DNA of 31,072 nt from Candidatus Aenigmatarchaeota archaeon (GTDB lineage: Archaea; Aenigmatarchaeota; Aenigmatarchaeia; QMZP01). Below the pieces are notes generated by a model. It saw only the letters and a program-made list of their open reading frames with translations. It was not told the DNA's origin and ran no database searches. Below are positions 1-10,200 of the stretch, one piece after another. Every line of letters starts with the position of its first letter. Position 1 is the first letter of the stretch. A program made the translations under genes and the position numbers. The stretch spans positions 1-31,072 of the forward strand of contig JACQOB010000168.1 in assembly GCA_016202745.1 (NCBI GenBank), given 5' to 3'.

Positions 1-3000
1 CTGTCGGCATCACGCAGGACACGCTTGGCAACATAAGCAATTTCAATTTAACAGCGGTGCATGTCATAATACAATTCTTTGATATCCCTACAGATTCCCA
101 AAAGCAGGTATTAACGGCTAATGGTGTCACCATCCTGGATTACATACCTGATTTTGCCTGGTTCGCTTCCATACCAACAGCTAATGCCTCCGTTATAGCT
201 AACATATCTTTTGTGAGGTCGGTAACGCACATCATACCGGAAGACAGGTTTGCGCCCTCATACAGGCAGAGGCAGCTTAATGACACAAACAGGACCATTC
301 CTGCATTGTTCTTTGCTGATTCTGATAGCAGGTCAAGGGAGATTCTTTTATCTGGGTTTAATGCAACAATACTGGATCAGTTTCAAAACTACTATACTGT
401 CAGCATAAATGAGAGTGTGGTTTCTGAGCTTGCAAAGGAGGACATGGTGCAATACGCGGATGAGGAAATATCAATCAATACAACCAATGACGGCTCCAGG
501 GCATCAATATCAGTCAATGATGTGCAGGCAGCCCCGTTCAATCTGCACGGAAACGGCTCAAGGGTTGCGGAGTTTGACGACGGGCTTGTATTCAATCACA
601 CAGATTTTGCAGGCAGGCTGATTTATGGGGAAAATGTGCCTATTGGAACACACGCGACCCATGTCGGCGGGACAGTGGCCGGCGCAGGAACCCTAAGTGC
701 AGTATTTGGTGGATCTCCCTTCCAGTGGAGGGGGATGGCCGACCAGGCAGTCCTCGTCTCATTCCAGTGGCCTGCTGTCTGCTGTTGGTTTGTTTCAGTT
801 CCACTGACAATCTCAAAGCACAATGCTGCCATAAACATGTTTAATGCGACAATAGGCACGAATTCATGGGGCATGCCCGCTTCCAATACATGGGGTGAAT
901 ACGGGCTTCCTGGAGCAGCCTATGACAACATCACAAGAGGCAGCCTTGGAAAAGCAATGACTATAATCTTCGCCGCAGGAAATGAGCAGCAAGATGGCAT
1001 TCTCGCTTTCGGTACACCATACAATACAACAAGGACACCAGGCAATGCAAAGAATACAATTACAGTAGGTGCAATCTATTCTGACATAGATCTTATAACA
1101 TGCTTCAGCAGCTTTGGTCCGACTGATGATGGGAGGCTTAAGCCTGATATTGTCGCACCTGGTGATGAGGCCAATGACTCGGGTATTCAGTGCAACTCCG
1201 GTGCAAAAATCAAATCAACACTGCCCGGAAATACTTACGGCGAAAGTGCAGGGACATCAATGGCAGCACCTGCGGTAGCTGGCACATCGGCAATCCTTTA
1301 TGAGATATACAGGAACACACATAATAATCTTGATCCACTCGCATCTACAATAAAAGCCGTGCTAATTCACACTGCCAAGGATTTAGGGAACGCAGGCCCG
1401 GACTTCACATACGGATATGGAAAGGTGAATGCCACAAAGGCGGCTATTCTTATATCTGACGATACGCAACAGAACGATGTTATTATTGAGAAGAATATCA
1501 CCAACGGCATCAACCATACCATTGACATATCCATCTCCCAGGGGGCGGACATAAAGGCAACACTCGTATGGAGCGATTATCCTGGGACTCCAAATGCCCT
1601 GATATCCATTGTGAACAACCTTGACCTGCTTCTGGTATCCCCAACTGGCCAGGTAAAAAGGCCATGGACTCTGAATCACACCATCCCCACCCTTCCGGCA
1701 ACCACAGGCATTGACAAAAGGAATCCTGTGGAGCAGGTCTTTGTGCAGAATGCCACAGCCGGGACATGGAAGGTTGTCGTGAACGGGACACTGCTCCCCC
1801 AAGGGCTACAGAGCTATTCTCTCATATTGCCATTCGCTCAACTGGCTCCACAGGCCGCGTGCCTTACAATTGCAAACAGCACAAACCTGACTGCGAATCT
1901 AACATGCAATGGCACTGCGATAAACATCCTTGCACCCAACATAACACTGGATTGCAAAGGCCATATGCTAACAGGAAATGGCACAGGCAAGGGTATAAAT
2001 CTAACCAATCAGAATGGCGTCACTATCAGGAATTGCAGAATTAAAAATTTTGAAAATGGGATTCTCATACTGAATGGTAACAGCAATACGATAACCAATA
2101 ACACGCTGGAAAATAATACCCTGAGTGGAATAGTTTTTGTGGGGTCGGGCAACACAATAATGAATAACACGGTTAAGGGCAGCCAGGCAGGGATTCAGCT
2201 GCAGGGCAACGGGAATGTGCTGGAGAACAACAATATAAACAACAATTCACTTGGCGGCATACTTATGAATTCTGCGACAAATAACACGGTAAAGGGCAAT
2301 ATCTTCTCGAACAATACAAGGTCAATCAGGATAGGCGACAGCAGCGTGGATAATCTAATATCCGGCAACACCATTCTGAACTCATTAGACGGAATTGCAT
2401 TCTTCGGCTCATCAGTGCCTTTTGAAACTAAAAACAACATAGTTTCTGGCAACATGATAACTTCAAACGGCAACGGGATTTTCATATTCTTCTCAAACAG
2501 CAACAATATAACAAACAACACAATAATGCACAATTCCATTGGAATCAGAACGTTCTTATCGTCTTCCGGCAACAGGATATTCAACAACTTCTTTAACAAC
2601 ACCCTTAACGTTAATGACACTACAGGACCCAACCTCTGGAACACCACAAAACAGGCTGGGAATAATATAGTAGGCGGCCAGTTCATTGGAGGAAATTTCT
2701 GGCATGATTATGCCGGCACAGACTTGGATGGTGATTCGCTGGGCGACACCCTGTTGCCATACAATTCTGGCGGTGGCATAACAGGCGGGGGGGATTTCCT
2801 GCCATTGCTCACCACACCGCCTTTCAATCCTATAAGCTCCTGCTTGAACGATCCAGGCCAGCCAGGATCATGGAAACTTGTCCAGAACATTACGGCAAAC
2901 TTGCCTAACTCATCCTCAATCTGCATTGAACTGCTATCCGATAATGTCACCATCGACTGCCAGGGATACGCGCTTATCGGAAATGGAAATGGTTTTGGCA

Positions 3001-4181
3001 TATACACCGGCAACAAAAGCGGGCTGGTGACAGCCAATTGCACCGTGGAAAACTTCACCACCGGTATCTCAGGCGCTACAGGAAAGGATAACGTATTCGC
3101 CAATAACAGGCTCATCAATAACTCAGTGGGGTTCGCGGTTGTATCCACCGGCAACAGAGCAAGTGGCAACACCTTTTTGGGCGGGAGCGCTGGCATCGGA
3201 ATTCTGGATATAAGCGCGCTTACAGACCCGAACAATACAATTATAGAGAACAACACATTCCTGAATATATCAATTGCGCTGCGCATTGGCGGAGGGGCGT
3301 CAAACACTTCTGTGATCAACAACACTGTCAGGAACAGCAGCGTTGGCATAGACATTCATATATCCAGTCTCACTACAGTAAAGAATAATGCAATATCAGA
3401 TTCCAATATAGCCATAAGGCTCGGCCTGTTTTCAGGCTCAAACACAATCTCTTCGAATGTAATCAACAACAGCCCGACTGGCATCTTTTCCTTCGCAAAC
3501 ACAAACAATTCCATCTCAGGCAACACCATCACGGGCTTTTTGCCGGCAACGCAATGGACAGGTGTGCATATCTCCACCGCATCCAGCAGCCTGATACAGG
3601 GTAATACAATCAGCAAATACGATACTGGAATAAAGCTTTCCTTTTCCAATTCAATAACCATAAACAACAACACCTTGTCGCAGAATACAATTGATGTGAA
3701 CATAGACCCTTCTGAGAACAATACAATCACAGGCAATATCCTGACCTCTTCAGGAACCGGGCTGGTAATACTGGATTCGAACTATAATCTCGTCAAGGAC
3801 AATCGCATAACGAACAATTCAATAGGAATAAACATCACCAATGGGACAAGCAACACCATATACAACAATGTTTTCAATAACACAATGAATGCCAAGAACC
3901 CATCAGGCCTGAATTTCTGGAACATAACCAAAACCGCATTCAAAAACATCATAGGCGGCCCCTATCAGGGCGGGAACTCGTGGAACGATTACACAGGAAA
4001 TGACACCAACGGCGACGGCTTCGGCGACAGCAACTTGCCGCACAAGTCAGGCGGTAACAATATCCAGAACGGCGGCGATTTCCTGCCGCTGGTTAAATTT
4101 GACCGGCATCCCGGAGGTGGCGCACCAAGGGAGAGGATAAAACTCCCGCTGAAGACGGTGGATTCCCCTCCATCCTATTGA
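1..4181 (+). CDS. Secreted KP-43-like subtilase (S8) with two C-terminal beta-helix units; 5' end outside window
   Basis: The frame is open back to the left edge (first full codon at base 3), so the start and any signal peptide lie outside. Numbering from the in-frame GTG at 57, two propeptide-like units (about residues 1-65 and 80-145) precede an S8 peptidase domain. Visible catalytic elements are Asp174 (VAEFDDG), His199 (THATHVGG, Ala where the family usually has Gly), oxyanion Asn309 (FAAGNE) and Ser401 (GTSMAAP). A beta-sandwich follows (about 1440-1845; LVWSDYPG, NNLDLLLVSPTG, VEQVFV), as in KP-43-type subtilases. Two NosD-like right-handed beta-helices follow (1857-2807, 2838-4091), rich in NNT/NNS sequons, each closed by a W-GG-DG cap. 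The last 25 or so residues form a basic tail ending in PLKTVDSPPSY; there is no C-terminal membrane segment. Likely an extracellular or surface protease. The S8 and beta-helix calls are firm; activity is probable but the Asp and His motifs are atypical. Confidence 0.9.
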   Translation, partial: VGITQDTLGNISNFNLTAVHVIIQFFDIPTDSQKQVLTANGVTILDYIPDFAWFASIPTANASVIANISFVRSVTHIIPEDRFAPSYRQRQLNDTNRTIPALFFADSDSRSREILLSGFNATILDQFQNYYTVSINESVVSELAKEDMVQYADEEISINTTNDGSRASISVNDVQAAPFNLHGNGSRVAEFDDGLVFNHTDFAGRLIYGENVPIGTHATHVGGTVAGAGTLSAVFGGSPFQWRGMADQAVLVSFQWPAVCCWFVSVPLTISKHNAAINMFNATIGTNSWGMPASNTWGEYGLPGAAYDNITRGSLGKAMTIIFAAGNEQQDGILAFGTPYNTTRTPGNAKNTITVGAIYSDIDLITCFSSFGPTDDGRLKPDIVAPGDEANDSGIQCNSGAKIKSTLPGNTYGESAGTSMAAPAVAGTSAILYEIYRNTHNNLDPLASTIKAVLIHTAKDLGNAGPDFTYGYGKVNATKAAILISDDTQQNDVIIEKNITNGINHTIDISISQGADIKATLVWSDYPGTPNALISIVNNLDLLLVSPTGQVKRPWTLNHTIPTLPATTGIDKRNPVEQVFVQNATAGTWKVVVNGTLLPQGLQSYSLILPFAQLAPQAACLTIANSTNLTANLTCNGTAINILAPNITLDCKGHMLTGNGTGKGINLTNQNGVTIRNCRIKNFENGILILNGNSNTITNNTLENNTLSGIVFVGSGNTIMNNTVKGSQAGIQLQGNGNVLENNNINNNSLGGILMNSATNNTVKGNIFSNNTRSIRIGDSSVDNLISGNTILNSLDGIAFFGSSVPFETKNNIVSGNMITSNGNGIFIFFSNSNNITNNTIMHNSIGIRTFLSSSGNRIFNNFFNNTLNVNDTTGPNLWNTTKQAGNNIVGGQFIGGNFWHDYAGTDLDGDSLGDTLLPYNSGGGITGGGDFLPLLTTPPFNPISSCLNDPGQPGSWKLVQNITANLPNSSSICIELLSDNVTIDCQGYALIGNGNGFGIYTGNKSGLVTANCTVENFTTGISGATGKDNVFANNRLINNSVGFAVVSTGNRASGNTFLGGSAGIGILDISALTDPNNTIIENNTFLNISIALRIGGGASNTSVINNTVRNSSVGIDIHISSLTTVKNNAISDSNIAIRLGLFSGSNTISSNVINNSPTGIFSFANTNNSISGNTITGFLPATQWTGVHISTASSSLIQGNTISKYDTGIKLSFSNSITINNNTLSQNTIDVNIDPSENNTITGNILTSSGTGLVILDSNYNLVKDNRITNNSIGINITNGTSNTIYNNVFNNTMNAKNPSGLNFWNITKTAFKNIIGGPYQGGNSWNDYTGNDTNGDGFGDSNLPHKSGGNNIQNGGDFLPLVKFDRHPGGGAPRERIKLPLKTVDSPPSY
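16..500 (+). other. Tandem I9-like propeptide units of the first subtilase
   Basis: Two successive units of about 65 residues share one pattern: a hydrophobic strand, a helix with charged residues, a second strand ending near Y-x-P-x-F/Y, and a terminal strand. The first begins HVIIQFFD, the second PALFFADSDS. This resembles the ferredoxin-like inhibitor propeptides (I9) of subtilases, which help folding and keep the enzyme latent. The second protease in the window has the same doubled arrangement (16540-16960). Boundaries are approximate and the fold is inferred from pattern only. Confidence 0.5.
2631..2807 (+). repeat. Beta-helix cap module, copy 1 (internal class)
   Basis: About 59 residues: NLWNTTKQAGNNIVGG, then GGNFWHDY, then a calcium-loop-like DLDGDSLGD, LLPYNS and GGDFLPL. 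The same module closes beta-helices at 3912-4091, 5035-5208, 13210-13386 and 14035-14211. It ends the coil series, so it is best read as a C-terminal cap with an acidic calcium-type loop. This copy is of the internal class (TTKQAG, NFW, LPYNS). Confidence 0.8.
3912..4091 (+). repeat. Beta-helix cap module, copy 2 (C-terminal class)
   Basis: Starts NFWNITKTAFKNIIGG, continues GGNSWNDYTGNDTNGDGFGD, then LPHKSGG and GGDFLPLV. It is closest to the copy at 14035-14211, sharing NITKTA, NIIGGPY, GGNSW, TNGDGFGDS and LPHKSGG, and differs from the internal copies. Both members of this class are followed only by a short basic tail and the stop codon. Confidence 0.8.
4098..4178 (+). other. Conserved basic C-terminal tail of the first subtilase
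   Basis: After the last cap the protein ends with a Gly-rich linker (HPGGGAP), a basic stretch RERIKLPLK and a short polar end. The 4231-14310 protein ends similarly (GGDGRRDRRNVPLKPALDAQV). The shared pattern is GG-x(2-3)-R-x-[ED/D]-R-x-x-[LV]-PLK followed by 6-8 residues. It lies outside the beta-helix fold and could be a sorting or anchoring signal. That role is inference from two examples. Confidence 0.5.
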
Positions 4182-4197
4182 AGGGATATAGGGATCT

Positions 4198-4205
4198 TTT
4201 ATAAA
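4198..4205 (+). promoter_or_regulatory. TATA box for the 4231-14310 gene (leaderless-type promoter)
   Basis: TTTATAAA lies in the 49-base gap between two genes, centred about 29 bases before the GTG at 4231. Archaeal transcription normally starts about 25-27 bases downstream of the TATA centre, which gives an RNA 5' end at roughly 4227-4230. The transcript would then start at or next to the GTG, leaving no room for a leader Shine-Dalgarno site. No convincing terminator for the preceding gene is seen in the gap. Confidence 0.6.
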
Positions 4206-4230
4206 GCTTCCATTCAAGTATTGACTTAAG

Positions 4231-7200
4231 GTGGTTGTAACGAAGGGAAAAACAGGGATATATGTATTACTGTCCATGTTGATTGCAGTGCTTGCTTTTG
4301 CGCTTATTGTTAATGTGACTTCTGCCTTCAACCCAATAGATTCTGATGGTGACAGCGTACCGGACGGTATTGACAACTGCCCCTTTATACCTAATCTTAA
4401 TCAGGCTGACACAGACCTGGACAATATAGGTGACGCCTGTGATTTTGAGGTTTCGTCCTGTGCCACCCTGTCTCAACCGGCGCATTACGCCCTCTTAAAT
4501 AACATAACCACAAATGCAACGATCTGTATCAACATAAATTCCAGCAATGTGGTTCTCGACTGCCAGGAGCACAGCATTATCGGATTGGGCGCTGCCGGAA
4601 GCGGGGTAAACATCCCATACCCGTCCAACTTTGTAACCGTGAAGAACTGCATCATCCTGAACTTCTCAACCGGCATCGAAATCACCGGCCTGAATGGCAC
4701 TTTAATCAACAACACACTACTGCGCAACGGCCTTGGAGTCTATTTCAACACCTACAGCACTAAGATGGAAAACAACACCCTGAATAATAACCAGCAGGGC
4801 GTATTTGTTTCAGGTGAACGCAATCTGATAACAGGGAACAGCATTTCCGGATCCAGTTCTAGCTGGGGCATGTACATTGACACATTCTCGATTTCAAATG
4901 TCATATCTGGGAACCATATTACAGGCAATTCCTACGGAATTCTTGCCCCCTCTGTGCCCGCCAGTTCCTTCAACAACACAATATATAACAACTATTTCAA
5001 CAACACGGTCAATGCAAATGCGCTGGGAAACGCCAACATATGGGACATCGCCAAGACACCCGGAACTAACATAGTGGGAGGCCCCTTCCTAGGGGGCAAC
5101 TTCTGGCATGATTACAACGGGACAGACAATGACGGGGATGGCTTGGGGGACACTGACCTGCCATACGATGGCGCGGGAAACATAGGCAACGGGGATTTCA
5201 GGCCTCTGATTCCGCCTTCTGCGTTTGCCTCATTCATATATAATGCCGTCCTGGAGGTCTTGATTGTTGAGAGCGACCCTGGAGACCCCGAATCTTCCAC
5301 GCCGGAATTCTTTGATTGCCCTGTCAGCGGATTTGCAGTCATAAATGATGGGGATTTCGACAAATACATTGCCAACCTGTCAACAGGCTGCGGCGGAACC
5401 ACGACAGGAATAAAGAGCATGTCCATCACTTTTGGCGGCAACACATACAATGGAAACCCCGCCAGCGACATATTCATCACAGACAGGAGCGCCACCTATT
5501 ACGCCTGGATAGTGAGCGAGCCTGAATTCCAGCTCCATGCAAGCAAGAAGGTTGCAGAAGATCTCAACCATCCATTCCACTACACTATTTATGCCAACGG
5601 AACTGTCAGCCCGCCGCAGAACTTCTCATACGAAATCAATGCAGTGGGCACGGAAGACTTTACAGACTACAAGACAGTAGACTTCGTACGGACCGAAACA
5701 GTCCCAGGTTCATGGAAGTTCAGCAAGGATTGCGAAAAACGCACCTTCAGCCGGCCGGTTGATGCCCTGTACGAGTACACTGGAATCCAGAGTATATCAT
5801 CGGAAATAAAGGGTGGCGGGTCTGTACAAACCCCCAGCTTGGATAACAATAACTTCATTGTTCAAGCTGAGGTCTGCAACAGGAGGCTTCTTAAGGGATG
5901 GGTGACACTGAAAAGCAAGTTGAATGAGAAAGGCATACTTAACAGGGAATGGTCGCAGGTGCAGACGGGGCCAGGATTCCCAGTTGTCAACGGCGATCCT
6001 AGGGTGACTGTCGCAACTTATAACAAGAAGATCGGTTCCGATCTGCCCAATACAATACAAAGGTCTACTGACCCCATTTCACCCAACCTGGTGGATTACA
6101 AGCTGAAGTCGAGCAACCCTAATGTGCAGCTGGCAATGATTGATAATACAAAAGAATTGACAGCAATAACATTCTACACTGAGCCGTGGAGCGACACTGC
6201 AGAGGGCGATGGCGGCATAAACAAATCGGCAGGCGTCAGGAACATAACTCAATTCAACTCAGTAGCCCCGGACAACAATACCGAATATTCCACCTTCCTT
6301 ACAGTCAACTGCCAGGATTGCGATCTGCCAGTCCGCTACGCCGACAGGAACGGGGACGGCATGGTGGAGGCAGGGCAGTATATCGCCTGGATGGACGGAT
6401 TCAACGTAACTGTGGGCCCGGTCGACAACATTCTCTTTGCTGCCGTTGACGTTGAGCTGCCGCAGGGCTTTATTGATGTCCCACCATCATTCCCATCCCC
6501 AACCACTTCCCTGTACGGGCAGAACGTCAGCTTTGCAGGGCACGGGGTGCCGCCGGCGGGGGGTCAAATAGTGGGCTGGTTCTGGAGGTCCCACAGGGAC
6601 GGCAGGCTTAACTCCAGCGCATCCTTCATGACAGACAGGCTATCGCCTGCAAACCCGCACCATATAAGCTTCAATGTGTTGGACAAGGCAGGCCTGGTGT
6701 CGCCGCTTACGGGTGATTCTAGAAGGCTCTTAATAATTAACAAGCCACCCACCGCCTTTATCAGGTACGTAAAAGGGTCGCTGGACGACACAGGCCAAAT
6801 TCTGGCCATAGCCGGTGAGGATGTTGAGTTCAACGGCTACGGCTTTGACACCGATGGCTCCATACAAGAGAACAGGTGGGATATAGATGGCACGGTGTAT
6901 AGCAGTTCTACAAATGGCATAGCCACCCACAGATTCACAACAGTCGGCACCAAAATGGCGACTTTCACGGTCCTGGACAATGCCGGCACATGGTCCAAGC
7001 CAGTCTCAAGGCGGATCGAGGTCATCAAGCACCCCGTTCTGCTGGTGCATGATTACCTGAGAAGCCCAGCCGAGATGGAGAAGATCAAAGTCGCATTGGA
7101 GCAGGACGGCTTCCAGGTGTTTACCGCAGACCTCAGGAAGCCGGTCAACATTGACATATCCACTTCAATTCCGCTGAAGACTCCTGAAATGCAGAATCTT

Positions 7201-10200
7201 GGGTACTTCTATGCCGTGCTGGACAAGGGAAGGAAGGTCTACGAAGGCATCAAGGAGCTTAAGGGGCTTGCCGGCAGCAATGATCCGAAGGCTGTCGGGA
7301 TAAAGAACAGGATCCAGGCGACAAACAATGACCTGAGAAACACGCTAAACCTGATTAAGTACAAAGTGAAGGGCCAGACGGGCCTGGCAACAGCTGTGGA
7401 CAATTTCGTCCTCGTCACAACCAAGGTAGACACTCTGCTAGGCGAGGATAAACTGAATGACCTTCTCGCCCTTATCGATTCGGACCACTTCATTGATGAC
7501 CTCTGGAAGACGCTGCTGGACAATTACAAGTTCACCATAGAGGTCCCGATAAAGAAGGAATTCTTTGTCACAGACATTTCAATCCCGGTGCCCCTGCCGG
7601 ATAAGGTCAAGCTTATAGTCCAGGGGATGATACAGACCGGGGCAATAAAAATACCCGGGCGGCTGACGATCTTCAAGAAGGAGGTTTCCTATTCAAAGAA
7701 CGGAGTGAGCGGCAGCGTGAGCATGGCGCTGGTGGTGAAGGACATAAAGCCTCTATTCGAGGACAAGATAAAGCTTAAGGGGTCGCTGTTTGTTTCTGAC
7801 ATCTCATTCAAGCTTGACCCGTCCTCTGCAACCTCAATGCCCAACAAGATGAACCTTTTCGAGCAGGATTGCAGCGCAACCCCCCTGGACTGCAAGATGG
7901 AGGCTGAGTTCGTCATCCCGCAGAGCGAGGCGAATGGGGCGTGTACGGAATGCAATGCAGCGGACTGGACCAATACAATCCAGGGGGCTATAGCACAACA
8001 GGCAAAAGACCTATTAGGCAGCCATTATGTATTTGGAACTGAAGGCCAGGAGATCAATAAAACATCTAAACCCCTCAAAAGCGGAGCGACGATAGATGAT
8101 AATGAGGTAGTATCTGCAACAGTTAAGAAGATCAGCGGTGTAGAGGTTAACCACCATACTGCATTCCATACGACGACTGATCCATTACAGAATTTGAATG
8201 ACTTGGGAAATCCCACGTTTGTTAGTACGTCCGCAACCATTGGCGATGTTAATAATGCCGAGCACGCTGACCATAAAAAAAACCCCGGGAAATACGTTTG
8301 GAAAAGAACTAAAAGCAATACCGATAACGCAATTGTGACTGGTGAGCCAAGCAATGATCACCAGCTATTTGATTGTTCTGGATTTGTTTATTATGTCTAC
8401 AATAACGTCGATGCTAACCTAAAAAGAAATTGGTATAGTGCGGCAAATTTAATGAAGCAAGTCACTGATCTGAGAGATGTTGATTATAAGAAATTAAAGG
8501 ACCCTAACAGTGACGAAGTCAAGAAGTTAGAGCCTGGAGACCTTTGTTTTGCGAAAAATCCCAAAACTGGTGTGTTTAATCATGTATTAATATGGGTAGG
8601 TTATGAGTTAAATAAGGAACCTCTTATACATGCGTCTGGAAGCGAGAAAGGTGTTATCGCTGCAAATGCTTATACGTCTGAAAAAAGTGTAGTTGCCAAA
8701 TGTGGCAGGTACCTAAAAGGAACTGAATTTGATATAAAGACTGATGTTATTTTTGGCAGCAACAGCGTGCAGTCCCTTTCCTCCCTGGCTAGCGAAGGAT
8801 CCGATGTTTCAATCGAAGGTGGCAGTACTGCAGGGAACAATGGCCAGGACCCCAAGAACTATCCACAATTGAAGCTGAGGCTGAAGATGAGCAGCTCGGT
8901 CATTAACATCAAGCTCGCCAACCAGGACATCAAGGCCTCCGCGCAGGAGATAGGGAAGCAGATAGACGAGATAAAGAAGAAGACTGGCGTGAAGAAGGTG
9001 GACATTGTGGGGTCGGGGATGGGTGGCCTGGCTGCGCACTATTACACCAATTATGGCTACAGGTACGATGTGCGGAAGCTGTCGCTGATTGGCGCGCCTC
9101 TTCATGGGAGCGACCTGATGAAATACGGCCCGATGATTGCGAAGGCCCTTATCGACGCCCTGGCTTCGCAGGCGCCTGGCCTGGGCAAGATACTAGGGGA
9201 CATAGCGAAGGCCCTGCTTGACATAATTCTTGGCGATGCGGCGGGCCAGATGGAACCGCATTCCTCGTTCATTGAAGCCCTTAACCTGAACGGGAAGGAT
9301 GCGGCACCTGAATGGGCATTGTACAAATGGACCGGCGGCGATGATCTCAGGAACAACAATGTCGAGTATCAGGTTATTGCCGGCGTCGGGCCCAGGGTTG
9401 GCGGCGTCTCCCTCCCGCTCACTTTAAGCCATGTGCACGCCAGAATACCGCTAATCAATACACTTATAACGCTCCCGTTCATCTGGAAGGGCGACCTGAT
9501 GACCAATTCGGTCAGCAATGACCTGGACGGCACCTCCACTGAAGAAGTCGGCGGATTAAGCAGCTACCACTGGTGGCTGGCAAAGAACGATGGGACCGGT
9601 GGGACCATAGATCTGGTCAAGGCTTTCCTTAACCAGGCTGTCACGCTTCAGGGTGCAGAAAGCAATGGAATCAGCCCGCTTGACGCCAGCTTAACGCCTG
9701 ATATTGAGGAACTTATCAACAGGACGTCCTATGAAATTGTTGGCCCTGTTGCGGGCGCGATAAACACGAGCCAGGTCAATGTGCACAATATTGCCCTTGA
9801 TTCGCTGGCAAAGAACACAACCTTCAAGCTCCAGTACAGCCCTGTATTCGCGTACTTCAATGACTCGCTGGATGATTATGTGGAGTGCACCAACCTGCTG
9901 GACTTTACACTCATAAAGCCTGACCAGTCAGTAATAGGCCCGTCCCAGGCGGACAACATCTCAATAACCTATTTGTATGCAAATGACACACTTACATATA
10001 TCATCAGCAGCCCTGAGGCAGGAACATGGGGAATGGCTGTCACGGGCGTAAGTGTAACCTGCCCTGAAGCGAGTTATACCGCCTTAGCAGCCTATAATTC
10101 ATACCTGGCACTGGGCGCCACAACAGGCAGTGCGCCGTTTGAGCCTGGCACCAACGGCACAACATCATTTGAGCCCGGCAAAAATGTCACAATAATGGCC

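Noticed and set aside
57..59. GTG at 57 as the true start of the first gene
   Set aside because: The same frame stays open to the window edge with protein-like text (QDTLGNISNFNLTAV), there is no signal peptide after the GTG, and an exported protease needs one. The gene is taken as cut by the edge.
1857..4091. Regularly spaced short DNA repeats considered as a CRISPR array or satellite
   Set aside because: The repeats are degenerate, in frame, and encode NNT-type beta-helix coils. There are no identical repeats with unique spacers.
4191..4205. Short T-run as terminator of the first gene
   Set aside because: Only four T residues, and they are part of the TATA box of the next gene.
9013..9015. 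Ser1595 in GSGMGG taken as an ordinary lipase nucleophile
   Set aside because: By alignment the Ser is one residue before the nucleophile position, which is Gly. It is reported as a probable loss instead.
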